Shown piece after piece: positions 1-8,364 of a stretch of DNA of 64,000 bases. The first letter of the stretch is position 1, and every line of letters starts with the position of its first letter. The position numbers and the translations under genes are program-made. The notes under the pieces were generated by a model. The model was given only the letters and a program-made list of their open reading frames with translations, ran no database searches and was not told where the DNA came from. Source of the DNA: Nocardia sp. CY41 (GTDB lineage: Bacteria > Actinomycetota > Actinomycetes > Mycobacteriales > Mycobacteriaceae); assembly GCF_009829325.1 (NCBI RefSeq), contig NZ_VUOS01000003.1, forward strand, positions 60,705 to 124,704, in the 5' to 3' direction.

Positions 1-1
1 A

Positions 2-349
2 GGTGCACGTGGGCGAAATGGCCTGCTGACGCCCCTGCCGCGCCACCCGACTCACCGCACGGCCGCCGACGATCGCAACGGCAACGTGCTCTGCGACACC
101 GACCTCGCGATCCTCGCCGCCGACGCGACCGGCTACGCCGCCTACACGCGGGCCGTGCGGGCGGAGTACCGGCACGTCCCGGACGCTGTGTTCCGCGCGG
201 GCCGCGCGGCGGTGCTGCGGGAACTGGCCGAGCAGCCGTACCTGTTCCGGACACCCATCGCGCGCCGCCGGTACGAATCGCAAGCACGTGCCGACCTCGA
301 AGCCGAACTCGCCGCGCTCACCGGCGGACCGCCGGACGCACTCAGGTGA
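2..349 (+). CDS. HD-superfamily metal-dependent hydrolase, C-terminal part
   Basis: Only the C-terminal half is in the window; the frame is open from base 2. The segment LCDTDLAILAAD followed by an AVRAEYRHVPD-like stretch and a GRAAVLREL helix matches the C-terminal region of predicted HD-superfamily phosphohydrolases (COG4339 type). The metal-binding His-Asp residues would lie upstream of the window. The last 8 bases overlap the end of the convergent yaaA gene. The family call is from memory of the pattern; the substrate is unknown. The first ten or so codons look poorly conserved, so the reading frame at the extreme edge is less certain. Confidence 0.6.
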   Translation, partial: GARGRNGLLTPLPRHPTHRTAADDRNGNVLCDTDLAILAADATGYAAYTRAVRAEYRHVPDAVFRAGRAAVLRELAEQPYLFRTPIARRRYESQARADLEAELAALTGGPPDALR

Positions 350-1085
350 CGATCAGAAGCTCGGTGGGAGAGGCGATCTCGATTCGCAGCCCCGCCTTCG
401 CCGCCACCCGCGCGACACCCCGCACGTCGGCTGGTTCCGCTCTGGTGAGCACGAGGGCCCGCGCCAGCAGGCCCTTGTGGTGCTTGTTGAAGTGACTCAC
501 CACCGTGCGTGAGCCGTCCGGATGCTCGGTGAGCACGTTGGCGGTGATCGCACCGGGCACCCGCCCCAGCTGCTGATAGGTGCCCGAGCGCAGGTCGACC
601 ACGAGTTCACCGCCGGCCTCGGCGAGCAGGGCGGTGCCCAGCTCATCGCGCCACACCGCCGAAAGGGTCGGCAGCCCGGGCAGTTTCGAGCCGCCGGACA
701 GGCGATAGGCGGGAATCGGGTCACCGGCGCGAACCGCGCCGAAGAGGGCGGAGCCGATGCCGAGCCGCGCGTACGCCTTGGCTCGCTGCGCCTTGGTGAA
801 CGAGCGCGCGTCGAGCGCGTCGTAGAGGACGCCGGTGTAGCGCTCCAGCGCGGGACGGGTCGGTGAGGTGCGCAGTGCCGCGTTGCGCGCGATCTCGCCG
901 TCGGCTCCCTTGCCGAGACCGAGCGCGGCCCGGGAGCCTTCCGGGTCGGCCGCCAACCGCACCACTTCCTCGATCAGCCGGGCGCGCACCGCCGTGAGCT
1001 GCGGCATCGCCAGTGAGTCCAGTGCCAGGGGCGCCCCGGCGCCGCCATCGGACTTGGTTTCGGAGGGAGGCAGCAGCACCAGCAC
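342..1085 (-). CDS. yaaA: Peroxide stress protein YaaA (DUF328/UPF0246)
   Basis: A 247-residue protein starting at a GTG, with the family's hallmark N-terminus [12 protein letters not shown] and conserved C-terminal segments ([24 protein letters not shown]). YaaA proteins limit intracellular iron and DNA damage during peroxide stress, and the E. coli homologue binds DNA. A longer reading frame to base 1220 exists but would run into proS, and the family begins with this LPPSE segment, so the GTG at 1085 was chosen. It is divergent from proS with about 58 bases between the starts, so the two promoters must share that gap. Confidence 0.9.
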   Translation of the reverse strand: MLVLLPPSETKSDGGAGAPLALDSLAMPQLTAVRARLIEEVVRLAADPEGSRAALGLGKGADGEIARNAALRTSPTRPALERYTGVLYDALDARSFTKAQRAKAYARLGIGSALFGAVRAGDPIPAYRLSGGSKLPGLPTLSAVWRDELGTALLAEAGGELVVDLRSGTYQQLGRVPGAITANVLTEHPDGSRTVVSHFNKHHKGLLARALVLTRAEPADVRGVARVAAKAGLRIEIASPTELLIVT

Positions 1086-1143
1086 GAACGAATACGGTAA
1101 TGCGCTGGGACCGGCGTCCGGCCAGCGACTACCCTGTGCTTCC

Positions 1144-2901
1144 GTGATCACCCGCCTCTCCCGCCTGTTCCTGCGAACCCTCCGCGACGATCCCGCCGAC
1201 GCCGAGGTGCCCAGCCACAAACTCTTGGTCCGTGCCGGCTACGTGCGCCGCATCGCCCCGGGTGTCTACTCGTGGCTGCCGCTGGGCCTGCGCGTGCTGC
1301 GCAAGGTGGAGGATGTGGTGCGCGAGGAGATGGACGGGATCGGCGCCCAGGAGATCTCACTACCCGCGCTGCTGCCGCGCGAACCGTACGAGACCACCAA
1401 CCGGTGGACCGAGTACGGCGACGGCCTGTTCCGGCTGCGCGACCGCAAGGGCGCGGACTACCTGCTCGGCCCCACCCACGAGGAGCTCTTCGCGCTCACC
1501 GTGAAGGGCGAGTACAGCTCCTACAAGGACCTGCCGGTCACGCTGTACCAGATCCAGACCAAGTACCGCGACGAGGAGCGCCCCCGCGCGGGCATCCTGC
1601 GCGGGCGCGAGTTCGTCATGAAGGATTCCTACTCCTTCGACCTGGACGAGGACGGCCTCGAGGCCAGCTACCACGCACATCGCCAGGCCTACCAGCGCAT
1701 CTTCGACCGGCTGCGGGTCGAGTACGTGATCGTGGCGGCCACCTCGGGCGCGATGGGCGGCAGCGCGTCGGAGGAATTCCTCGCCGACAGCCCGGTCGGC
1801 GAGGACACCTATGTGCGCTGCCCGGAATCCGGCTACGCGGCCAATGTGGAGGCGGTGGTCACGCCCGCTCCCGAACCGCTGCCGATCGAAGGGCAGCCCG
1901 AGGCCGTGGTGCACGACACTCCGGACACCCCCACCATCGCGACGTTGGTGGACTGGGCCAACGGCGCCGGTATCGCCGAGCGCTACGGCCGCCCGGTCAC
2001 CGCGGCCGATACCTTGAAGAACGTCATGGTCAAGCTGCGCCACCCGGACGGGAAGAGCGAGATCGTCGGTATCGGCATCCCCGGTGACCGCGAGGTCGAC
2101 GACAAGCGCCTCGGAGCCTCGGTCGAACCGGCCGAGGTGGAACTGCTCACCGAAGCGGATTTCGCCGAGAATCCGTTCCTGGTCAAGGGGTACATCGGTC
2201 CGAAGGCGCTGCAGGCCAACGGTGTCCGCTACCTGGTCGATCCGCGTGTCGGCACCGGCACCAGCTGGATCACCGGCGCCGACGAACCGGGCAGGCACGT
2301 CGTCGGCCTGGTCGCGGGCCGCGACTTCACCCCGGACGGGACCATCGAGGCCGCCGAGGTCCGCGACGGCGACCCCTCGCCCGACGGCCGGGGCACGCTG
2401 GTGGCGGCGCGCGGCATCGAGATCGGCCATATCTTCCAGCTCGGCAACAAGTACACCGACGCGTTCGAGGTGGACGTGCTCGGCGAGAACGGCAAGCCGG
2501 TGCGGCTGACCATGGGCTCCTACGGCATCGGCGTCTCGCGCATGGTCGCGGTGATCGCCGAGCAGCAGCACGACGACAAGGGATTGCGCTGGCCCGCGGC
2601 GGTCGCGCCGTACGACGTGCACGTCGTCATCGCGAACAAGGACGACGCGGCCCGCGTCGGCGCCGAAGAGGTGGTGTCCGGCCTGCACGCCCAGGGCCTG
2701 GACGTGCTCTTCGACGACCGCACCGCCTCGCCGGGGGTGAAGTTCAAGGACGCCGAGCTGCTCGGCATGCCCCTGGTGCTGGTGATCGGCCGTGGCTGGG
2801 CCGAGGGCAAGGTGGAGCTGCGCGACCGCTTCACCGGCGAGACCGAGCAACTCCCCGCCGCGTCCGCGGTGGACGCGGTCGTGGCCAAAGTGCGGGGCTG
2901 A
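1144..2901 (+). CDS. proS: Proline--tRNA ligase
   Basis: A 585-residue class II aminoacyl-tRNA synthetase of the long bacterial ProS type. It activates proline and charges tRNA-Pro in the cytoplasm. Visible: GPTHEE near residue 109, class II motif 2 (RDEERPRAG ... [11 protein letters not shown], residues 142-165), an inserted editing (INS) domain between about residues 220 and 400, motif 3 ([10 protein letters not shown]), and a C-terminal anticodon-binding domain from about 480. The GTG at 1144 gives the normal N-terminus and length. No Shine-Dalgarno is visible; TACCCT at 1130-1135 ends 8 bases before the start, which suggests leaderless transcription. A strong hairpin follows the stop. Confidence 0.96.
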   Translation: MITRLSRLFLRTLRDDPADAEVPSHKLLVRAGYVRRIAPGVYSWLPLGLRVLRKVEDVVREEMDGIGAQEISLPALLPREPYETTNRWTEYGDGLFRLRDRKGADYLLGPTHEELFALTVKGEYSSYKDLPVTLYQIQTKYRDEERPRAGILRGREFVMKDSYSFDLDEDGLEASYHAHRQAYQRIFDRLRVEYVIVAATSGAMGGSASEEFLADSPVGEDTYVRCPESGYAANVEAVVTPAPEPLPIEGQPEAVVHDTPDTPTIATLVDWANGAGIAERYGRPVTAADTLKNVMVKLRHPDGKSEIVGIGIPGDREVDDKRLGASVEPAEVELLTEADFAENPFLVKGYIGPKALQANGVRYLVDPRVGTGTSWITGADEPGRHVVGLVAGRDFTPDGTIEAAEVRDGDPSPDGRGTLVAARGIEIGHIFQLGNKYTDAFEVDVLGENGKPVRLTMGSYGIGVSRMVAVIAEQQHDDKGLRWPAAVAPYDVHVVIANKDDAARVGAEEVVSGLHAQGLDVLFDDRTASPGVKFKDAELLGMPLVLVIGRGWAEGKVELRDRFTGETEQLPAASAVDAVVAKVRG

Positions 2902-2909
2902 TCCGATGT

Positions 2910-2949
2910 CGAAACGGCCCTCGGCGTGACCGCGCCGGGGGCCGTTTCG
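2910..2949 (+). terminator. Hairpin terminator after proS
   Basis: Inverted repeat with arms CGAAACGGCCC (2910-2920) and GGGCCGTTTCG (2939-2949). It starts 8 bases after the proS stop codon. There is no long T-run, as is common for actinobacterial terminators. Confidence 0.7.
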
Positions 2950-3070
2950 CTGTTCGCGCCGAACCCATGGCGCACCGCGCGGCTACCTACGCCACCGTAA
3001 CCTGAATTCGCTGGTCACAGATCCGCGGACCTCGTCCACGCTGCTGTTACCCGCTGGTAAGTTAACCGGC

Positions 3071-4822
3071 ATGACAAACACCGACGCGCGGTTGTTCAAC
3101 CCGGCCACCTATGACCCGCAGCAATTCGACGCCGAGACGCGGCGCCTGTTGCGCGCCACGATCGAGTGGTTCGAGGGCCGGGGTAAGCAGCGTCTGCTCG
3201 CCGACGACGCGAACGCGGTGTGGACGGCCGACTTCCTCGACTTCGTGAAGAAGGAGAAGCTGTTCGCCACCTTCCTGACGCCCGCCGCGTACGCCGACGG
3301 CGATCCCGACCGTCGCTGGGACGCCGCGCGCAACGCAGCGCTGTCGGAGATCTTCGGCTTCTACGGTCTGGCGTACTGGTACGCCGAGCAGGTGACCATC
3401 CTCGGCCTCGGCCCGATCTGGCAGAGCGACAACGAGGCGGCCAAGAAGCGCGCGGCCGCCGATCTGGCCGACGGCGAGGTGATGGCGTTCGGTCTGTCCG
3501 AGCAGACCCACGGCGCCGACATCTACAACACCGACCTGGTGCTGACCCCGAGCGAGCCGGGTAGCGCGGACGCCGAGGCGGGCATCCTGTTCCGCGCCGA
3601 CGGGGAGAAGTACTACATCGGCAACGGCAACGTGGCCAGCATGGTATCGGTGTTCTCCCGCCGCGCCGACCTCGAGGGCGCCGACGCCTATGTCTGGTTC
3701 GCCGCCGACTCCCGCCACGAGAACTACCGTCTGCTCGGCAACGTCGTGCATCAGCAGATGTACGTGAGCACCTTCCGGCTGGAGAACTACCCGGTGCGCG
3801 CCGAGGACATCCTGCACACCGGGCCCGAGGCCTTCTCCGCCGCGCTGAACACCGTGAACGTGGGCAAGTTCAACCTCTGTCACGGCGGCATCGGCATGGT
3901 CGAGCATTCGTTCTACGAGGCGATCACCCACGCGAACAACCGGATCCTCTATGGCAATCCGGTCACCGACTTCCCGCACGTGCGGTCGAATTTCGTCGAC
4001 GCCTACGCGCGCATCGTCGCGATGAAGCTGTTCAGCGACCGCGCGATCGACTACTTCCGCAGCGCGAGCCTGGAGGACCGTCGGTACCTGCTGTTCAACC
4101 CGATGACGAAGTCCAAGGTGACCTCCGAGGGCGAGACCGTCATGACGTTGCTGTTGGATGTGCTGGCCGCCAAGGGATTCGAGAAGAACACCTACTTCGC
4201 CGAGGTCCAACGGTTGATCAGCACGCTGCCCCGGCTGGAGGGCACGGTGCACGTGAACGTCGGGCAGATCCTGAAGTTCATGCCCAACTACCTGTTCGAC
4301 CCGCAGGACTACCCGGAGATCGGGACCCGGCAGGACGCGGCCGACGACGAGTTCTTCTGGCGCCAGGGCCCCGCGCGCGGGGCGGGCAAGGTGCGCTTCG
4401 CCGACTGGACCCCCGTCTACGACAAGCACGCCGACATCCCCAATGTGGGCCGGTTCTACCAGCAGGCGCAGGCGCTGCGCACGCTGCTGACCACGGCGGC
4501 GCCGGACGCGGACCAGCAGAAGGACCTGGACTTCATGCTGACCATCGGCCACCTGTTCTCCCTGGTGGTCTACGGCCAGTTGATCCTGGAGCAGGCCGCG
4601 ATCACCGGTCTGGATCGGGACCTGATCGACCAGATCTTCGACTTCCAGATCCGCGATTTCAACGCCTACGCCACCGCCCTGTACGGCAAGCCGTCCGCCA
4701 CCCCCGACCAGCAGGGCTGGGCCGCGTCCGCGCTGCGGCCACCGGTCGCGGACCGTCCGCGCTTCGACCGGGTGTGGGCCGAGGTGGCGTCCTACGACGG
4801 CGCCTACGAGATGCGGCCGTAG
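3071..4822 (+). CDS. Acyl-CoA dehydrogenase (FadE-type)
   Basis: A 583-residue flavoprotein of the acyl-CoA dehydrogenase superfamily, which introduces an alpha,beta double bond into an acyl-CoA. Key block: MAFGLSEQTHGADIYNTDL (about residues 137-155), equivalent to the A-x-TEP-x-GSD substrate/FAD motif. It is longer than the usual 380-400 residues, like the larger actinobacterial FadE enzymes. A second conserved area (about residues 250-320, KFNLCHGGIGMVEHSFYEA) fits the central beta and C-terminal helical domains. Acyl chain specificity cannot be read. No Shine-Dalgarno is seen; TAAGTT at 3058-3063 ends 7 bases before the ATG, so it may be leaderless. It is flanked by terminators and looks monocistronic. 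Confidence 0.85.
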   Translation: MTNTDARLFNPATYDPQQFDAETRRLLRATIEWFEGRGKQRLLADDANAVWTADFLDFVKKEKLFATFLTPAAYADGDPDRRWDAARNAALSEIFGFYGLAYWYAEQVTILGLGPIWQSDNEAAKKRAAADLADGEVMAFGLSEQTHGADIYNTDLVLTPSEPGSADAEAGILFRADGEKYYIGNGNVASMVSVFSRRADLEGADAYVWFAADSRHENYRLLGNVVHQQMYVSTFRLENYPVRAEDILHTGPEAFSAALNTVNVGKFNLCHGGIGMVEHSFYEAITHANNRILYGNPVTDFPHVRSNFVDAYARIVAMKLFSDRAIDYFRSASLEDRRYLLFNPMTKSKVTSEGETVMTLLLDVLAAKGFEKNTYFAEVQRLISTLPRLEGTVHVNVGQILKFMPNYLFDPQDYPEIGTRQDAADDEFFWRQGPARGAGKVRFADWTPVYDKHADIPNVGRFYQQAQALRTLLTTAAPDADQQKDLDFMLTIGHLFSLVVYGQLILEQAAITGLDRDLIDQIFDFQIRDFNAYATALYGKPSATPDQQGWAASALRPPVADRPRFDRVWAEVASYDGAYEMRP

Positions 4823-4836
4823 CGGTCGCGTGTCGA

Positions 4837-4874
4837 GCGAACGGCGGCCCGAGCTGTCGGCGGCCGCCGTTCGC
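4837..4874. terminator. Bidirectional hairpin terminator
   Basis: Perfect 13-base arms, GCGAACGGCGGCC (4837-4849) and GGCCGCCGTTCGC (4862-4874), with a 12-base loop. It lies between the convergent acyl-CoA dehydrogenase and ferritin-like genes and could stop transcription from both sides. Confidence 0.75.
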
Positions 4875-4918
4875 GTCGTTCCTTTGCCGCGCAGCAGATC
4901 TCGTGCCCGGCCGCCGGG

Positions 4919-5353
4919 TCAGACCTTGCCGGGAAACGCGACAGTGGGCGGATTCGCGCCGAGGATCGACTGCCACGCGGCCAGCCGGACGGCGGCCTCG
5001 GTGAGCGCTTCGACACCGGTGCGCCGGATGGCCATGGAGTCGGCGCGCTCGACCACCGACCGCCAGGCGACCGCGGTGTCGGACTCGACCGTCACGGCCA
5101 GCCGGGCGGCCGAGATCGGATCGGTCACGGCGAACGGCACCGTGTAGGCCGCGTCCGGCGGTGGCGCCGTCGCGCCGCCCAGTGCGAGGGTGTCCACGGT
5201 GGCGTCGCGGCGAGCCCGGTGCGCGGCGGTGTGCTCGGCGACCACTCTGGTGCGCTCGGGCGAAGCGTAGGCGGCGATCACCCCGTAGGCGTATACCGCG
5301 CCGTATTCGGCGTTCAGCGCGTCGATGAGCGCTCGGCGTTCGTCCTCGGTCAT
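4919..5353 (-). CDS. Ferritin-like domain protein (DUF4439)
   Basis: A 144-residue, mostly helical protein beginning MTEDERRALIDALNAEYGA. The spacing of Glu, Tyr and His residues (EYGAVYAYG, AEHTAAHRARRD) resembles a ferritin-like four-helix bundle of the DUF4439 family. Its place beside proS and rimP corresponds to the Rv2844 position in M. tuberculosis. Its ATG overlaps the stop of the upstream lipoprotein gene (shared ATGA, 5350-5353), so the two are translationally coupled. Whether it binds metal is not clear, since full E-x-x-H di-iron motifs are not obvious. Role unknown. Confidence 0.7.
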   Translation of the reverse strand: MTEDERRALIDALNAEYGAVYAYGVIAAYASPERTRVVAEHTAAHRARRDATVDTLALGGATAPPPDAAYTVPFAVTDPISAARLAVTVESDTAVAWRSVVERADSMAIRRTGVEALTEAAVRLAAWQSILGANPPTVAFPGKV

Positions 5354-5898
5354 GCCAGCAACACCCCCGCCTGCACCGCGCAGGCCGCGCTGATCGACGC
5401 GAGCAGACCGGCTCGGTAGCCGGTCAGAGCGCGAGCGAGCTCGGCCGACGATTTCTGGGCCGCGGTGAGCTGCGTACGCAGCGAATCCACGCTCGGCGGC
5501 GTGGTGGGCGGCACGGCGCTGCCCGAAGCCACGGCCGACGGGCCGGATGCACTGGCGCGCGTGCGGTGCGCCGGTTTGGTGCCGTCGGCGTAGACGCCGA
5601 TCGCGCGGTCGATCTCGGTGCGCAAGGCGTCGGCGTGGGCGGTGCGCTCGGTCGCGATCGCCGACAACGCGGCGTGCCGATCGGGTGCGATGACGATGGC
5701 CGCGGCCGCGGCCGCGGCGTCGGCGCGCGCGGCGATCTCCTGTGCGGCAAGCGGATCCGGCTCGTGAACCACGTCGTCACCGGTGCACCCGGCCAGCGCG
5801 CCGAGGGCGAGCACCCCGGCCGTTCCGCCGCCCGCGAGACGGAGCGCGGTGCGGCGATCCACGGCGGTGCGGTGGGACTCGTGCCGGTCGGATGGCAT
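5350..5898 (-). CDS. Tat-type lipoprotein, ferritin-like, partner of DUF4439 protein
   Basis: A 182-residue protein with a signal sequence DRRTALRLAG (twin-arginine-like) followed by a hydrophobic stretch and lipobox ALAGC (Cys about residue 38). The mature part is Ala-rich and helical (ADAAAAAAAI; ERTAHADALRTEIDRA), followed by a Pro/Ser/Thr-rich linker and a final helical segment ending in AVQAGVLLA. This fits a surface-anchored relative of the next gene; the pair occupies the Rv2843-Rv2844 position. The ATG at 5898 was chosen because it gives a compact signal peptide; the frame extends to 6018 but those residues look non-coding. Confidence 0.7.
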   Translation of the reverse strand: MPSDRHESHRTAVDRRTALRLAGGGTAGVLALGALAGCTGDDVVHEPDPLAAQEIAARADAAAAAAAIVIAPDRHAALSAIATERTAHADALRTEIDRAIGVYADGTKPAHRTRASASGPSAVASGSAVPPTTPPSVDSLRTQLTAAQKSSAELARALTGYRAGLLASISAACAVQAGVLLA

Positions 5899-6107
5899 GC
5901 CGGTGATGCGCCCGGCACGCGGCGGGGCGGGAAGGCGGATGGGCACGGCACTATCGTGCCAGACTCGCGAGGCTGCGCCGGACCAGCGTCGGTCGTGGCG
6001 TGCGCAGTCCTCGACCACTGGTCCTTTACACTCTCGTGGCGCGTTACGCTAGACCTTCGGTAGAGAATTCTCCCGCCGCGTCACAACTGAACCAGGAGCC
6101 GCCCCAC

Positions 6108-6773
6108 ATGCCGATGCCGACCGAGGAAAGGGTGAGCCAGCTCGTAGCTGGTCTCGTCGAACGCCGAGGATTCGACCTCGAGGGCGTCGAGATCTCGACG
6201 GCGGGCGCGCGCGTGGACGCGCAGGCTCGGGTGCAGGTGACCGTGGACCGCGACACCTCCGATCTGGACTCCCTGGCGAATCTGAGCACCGAGTTGTCGG
6301 CGCTGCTGGACGACGCGGGGGAGTTCGGCGAGACGCCCTACCTGCTGGAGGTCACGACCCCCGGAATCGACCGCCCGTTGACCGCCGCCCGGCACTGGCG
6401 GCGGGCGCAGGGGCGGAAGGTGCGCGTCCGGCTGCGTGCGGGTGCGCAGCCGCCGGAAGGGTCGGCGACCTTCGAGGCCAGGGTCGGCGCGCTCACCGCA
6501 GATTCCGTGGCGCTGGTGCTCGGCGGCAAACGGAACCCGCACCGGGTGACCGTTCCGCTGGCCGACATCGCCACGGCCGTCGTCCAAGTCGAGTTCTCGC
6601 CCCCGGGCGCGCGGGAACTGGAACTCGCGGGCGGAGTCGTTCCGGGGCGGCCGACTCCGGGTCAGGAAGACGCGGTGGCGGTCGACGACGCCGCGCAGCT
6701 TCGAGGAACACCGAATGCACCATCCGAATCCGTAACAGCGTCCGATTCGCCGACCGAAGGGATCGTGGAATGA
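6108..6773 (+). CDS. rimP: Ribosome maturation factor RimP
   Basis: A 221-residue RimP, needed for 30S subunit maturation. The N-terminal domain shows [15 protein letters not shown], the family signature, preceded by [12 protein letters not shown]; the C-terminal SH3-like domain follows (GRKVRVRLR ... [17 protein letters not shown]). About 50 extra C-terminal residues are Pro/Ser/Asp-rich and probably disordered. The ATG at 6108 is preceded by AGGAG; a second in-frame ATG lies two codons on. It overlaps nusA by four bases (ATGA), starting the rimP-nusA-ylxR-infB operon. A weak promoter-like pair (TTTACA, TACGCT) lies at 6025-6050 but the spacing is short. Confidence 0.93.
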   Translation: MPMPTEERVSQLVAGLVERRGFDLEGVEISTAGARVDAQARVQVTVDRDTSDLDSLANLSTELSALLDDAGEFGETPYLLEVTTPGIDRPLTAARHWRRAQGRKVRVRLRAGAQPPEGSATFEARVGALTADSVALVLGGKRNPHRVTVPLADIATAVVQVEFSPPGARELELAGGVVPGRPTPGQEDAVAVDDAAQLRGTPNAPSESVTASDSPTEGIVE

Positions 6774-7801
6774 ACATCGAAATCGAAGCCCTGCGCGCGA
6801 TCGTCGCCGACAAGGGGATCTCGATCGAGACCGTGATCTCCGCGATCGAGTCGGCGCTGCTCACCGCGTACCGCCACACCGAGGGCCACCAGCCCAACGC
6901 GCGCATCGACATCAACCAGAAGACCGGCGTGGTCCGGGTGATGGCGCGCGAGGTGGACGCCGACGGCAACGTGATCTCCGAATGGGACGACACCCCGGAG
7001 GGTTTCGGCCGGATCGCGGCGACCACCGCCAGGCAGGTCGTGCTGCAGCGGTTGCGCGACGCGGAGAACGAGAAGTCCTTCGGCGAGTTCTCCACGCACG
7101 AGGGCGACATCGTCGGCGGCGTCGTGCAGCGTGACGCGCGCGCCAACGCCCGCGGCACCGTCGTGGTGCGCATCGGCAGCGAGCTGCACGGCACGGAGGG
7201 ATTGATCCCGCCCGCCGAGCAGGTGCCCGGCGAGACCTACGAGCACGGCGACCGGATCAAGTGTTACGTCGTCGGCGTCTCCCGTGGTCCGCGCGGCCCG
7301 CAGATCACGCTCTCGCGCACCCACCCCAACCTGGTGCGGCGGCTGTTCGCGCTGGAGGTGCCGGAGATCGCCGACGGCTCGGTGGAGATCGTCGCCGTGG
7401 CCAGGGAGGCGGGACACCGATCCAAGATCGCGGTGCGCACCACGGTGCCCGGTGTCAACGCCAAGGGCGCCTGTATCGGGCCCATGGGGCAGCGCGTACG
7501 CAACGTGATGAGCGAACTGGCCGGCGAGAAGATCGACATCATCGATTACGCCGAGGATCCGGCGACCTTCGTCGGTAATGCGCTCTCCCCGTCGAAAGTG
7601 GTATCGGTCACCATTGTGGACGCCGAGGCCAGGGCGGCCCGCGTCGTGGTGCCCGATTTCCAGCTCTCGCTGGCCATCGGCAAGGAGGGGCAGAACGCCC
7701 GTCTGGCCGCCCGGTTGACCGGCTGGCGCATCGATATCCGCAGCGACGCCGCTCCCGGTGACATGGGCGGATCCGTGCGGACGGAGGCGCATCGGAGTTG
7801 A
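6770..7801 (+). CDS. nusA: Transcription termination/antitermination protein NusA
   Basis: A 343-residue NusA of the short actinobacterial form without the C-terminal acidic repeats. It binds RNA polymerase and controls pausing, termination and antitermination of rRNA operons. Domains: N-terminal polymerase-binding domain (1-110), S1 domain (about 110-190, [11 protein letters not shown]), KH1 (about 200-275, [13 protein letters not shown]) and KH2 (about 285-335, [16 protein letters not shown]). Its start overlaps rimP by ATGA and its stop overlaps the TTG of the next gene. Confidence 0.97.
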   Translation: MNIEIEALRAIVADKGISIETVISAIESALLTAYRHTEGHQPNARIDINQKTGVVRVMAREVDADGNVISEWDDTPEGFGRIAATTARQVVLQRLRDAENEKSFGEFSTHEGDIVGGVVQRDARANARGTVVVRIGSELHGTEGLIPPAEQVPGETYEHGDRIKCYVVGVSRGPRGPQITLSRTHPNLVRRLFALEVPEIADGSVEIVAVAREAGHRSKIAVRTTVPGVNAKGACIGPMGQRVRNVMSELAGEKIDIIDYAEDPATFVGNALSPSKVVSVTIVDAEARAARVVVPDFQLSLAIGKEGQNARLAARLTGWRIDIRSDAAPGDMGGSVRTEAHRS

Positions 7802-8256
7802 CCGGAGCCCGCCCGCGGAGTGCTCGGGATGACAGGTTCGTAACTTCCGCGGGGGAGGGGTTCGGCGTTCCGAGCATGGCAGCGGTAGAGTGGTCCAAGG
7901 TTCAGTCCGAGCCTTCGGCTTCGACGCCCGATCGCACTACCGAGCAGCACCCGGCGCACCAGCGCCGAGCCGCTCCCGTGCGGACGTGTATCGGATGCCG
8001 GAAGCGCGAGCTGGCCGTCGATCTGTTGCGGATCGTGGCTCGGGACCGTGAGACCGGAGACGGCTCCCACGTCCTCGAAATCGTTCCCGATCCGCGGCGC
8101 AGACTTCCCGGACGGGGTGCCTGGTTGCACCCCCTTTCGGCTTGTCTGCTCGCGGCAGAGCGGCGCCGAGCGATCGGCAGAGCACTACGAGTGTCCGGAC
8201 ATCTGGATATCTCAGCCCTGGAGCATTACCTCGAGAACAGGCACGAGCACTCATGA
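7798..8256 (+). CDS. ylxR: YlxR family nucleic-acid-binding protein (DUF448)
   Basis: The core, from about residue 60, carries the family signature RTCIGCRKR and GRGAWLHP-x3-C, giving a likely nucleic-acid-binding fold. YlxR homologues sit between nusA and infB in most bacteria and have been linked to RNase P or transcription regulation. The 5' end is uncertain. A TTG at 7798 overlaps the nusA stop and gives 152 residues; an ATG at 7876 gives 126 residues and has GGGGGAGGGG about 15 bases upstream. The segment before the core is low-complexity in either case. Confidence 0.85.
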   Translation: MTGARPRSARDDRFVTSAGEGFGVPSMAAVEWSKVQSEPSASTPDRTTEQHPAHQRRAAPVRTCIGCRKRELAVDLLRIVARDRETGDGSHVLEIVPDPRRRLPGRGAWLHPLSACLLAAERRRAIGRALRVSGHLDISALEHYLENRHEHS

Positions 8257-8364
8257 GCACACCGTGAAGTACCAACGATGAACGTCCATCGGAGATAACC
8301 CGAGGTCGTGCGGGCCGCCGTCCCCAGAACGGTGGGGCTGCTCGACCTCTCAGTGAGGAGAGCA

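Noticed and set aside
868..1143. N-terminal extension of proS by 92 codons
   Set aside because: It lies inside yaaA on the opposite strand and does not resemble ProS; GTG 1144 gives the normal length.
1360..2850. Reverse-strand open frame of 496 codons across proS
   Set aside because: A shadow frame typical of GC-rich coding DNA.
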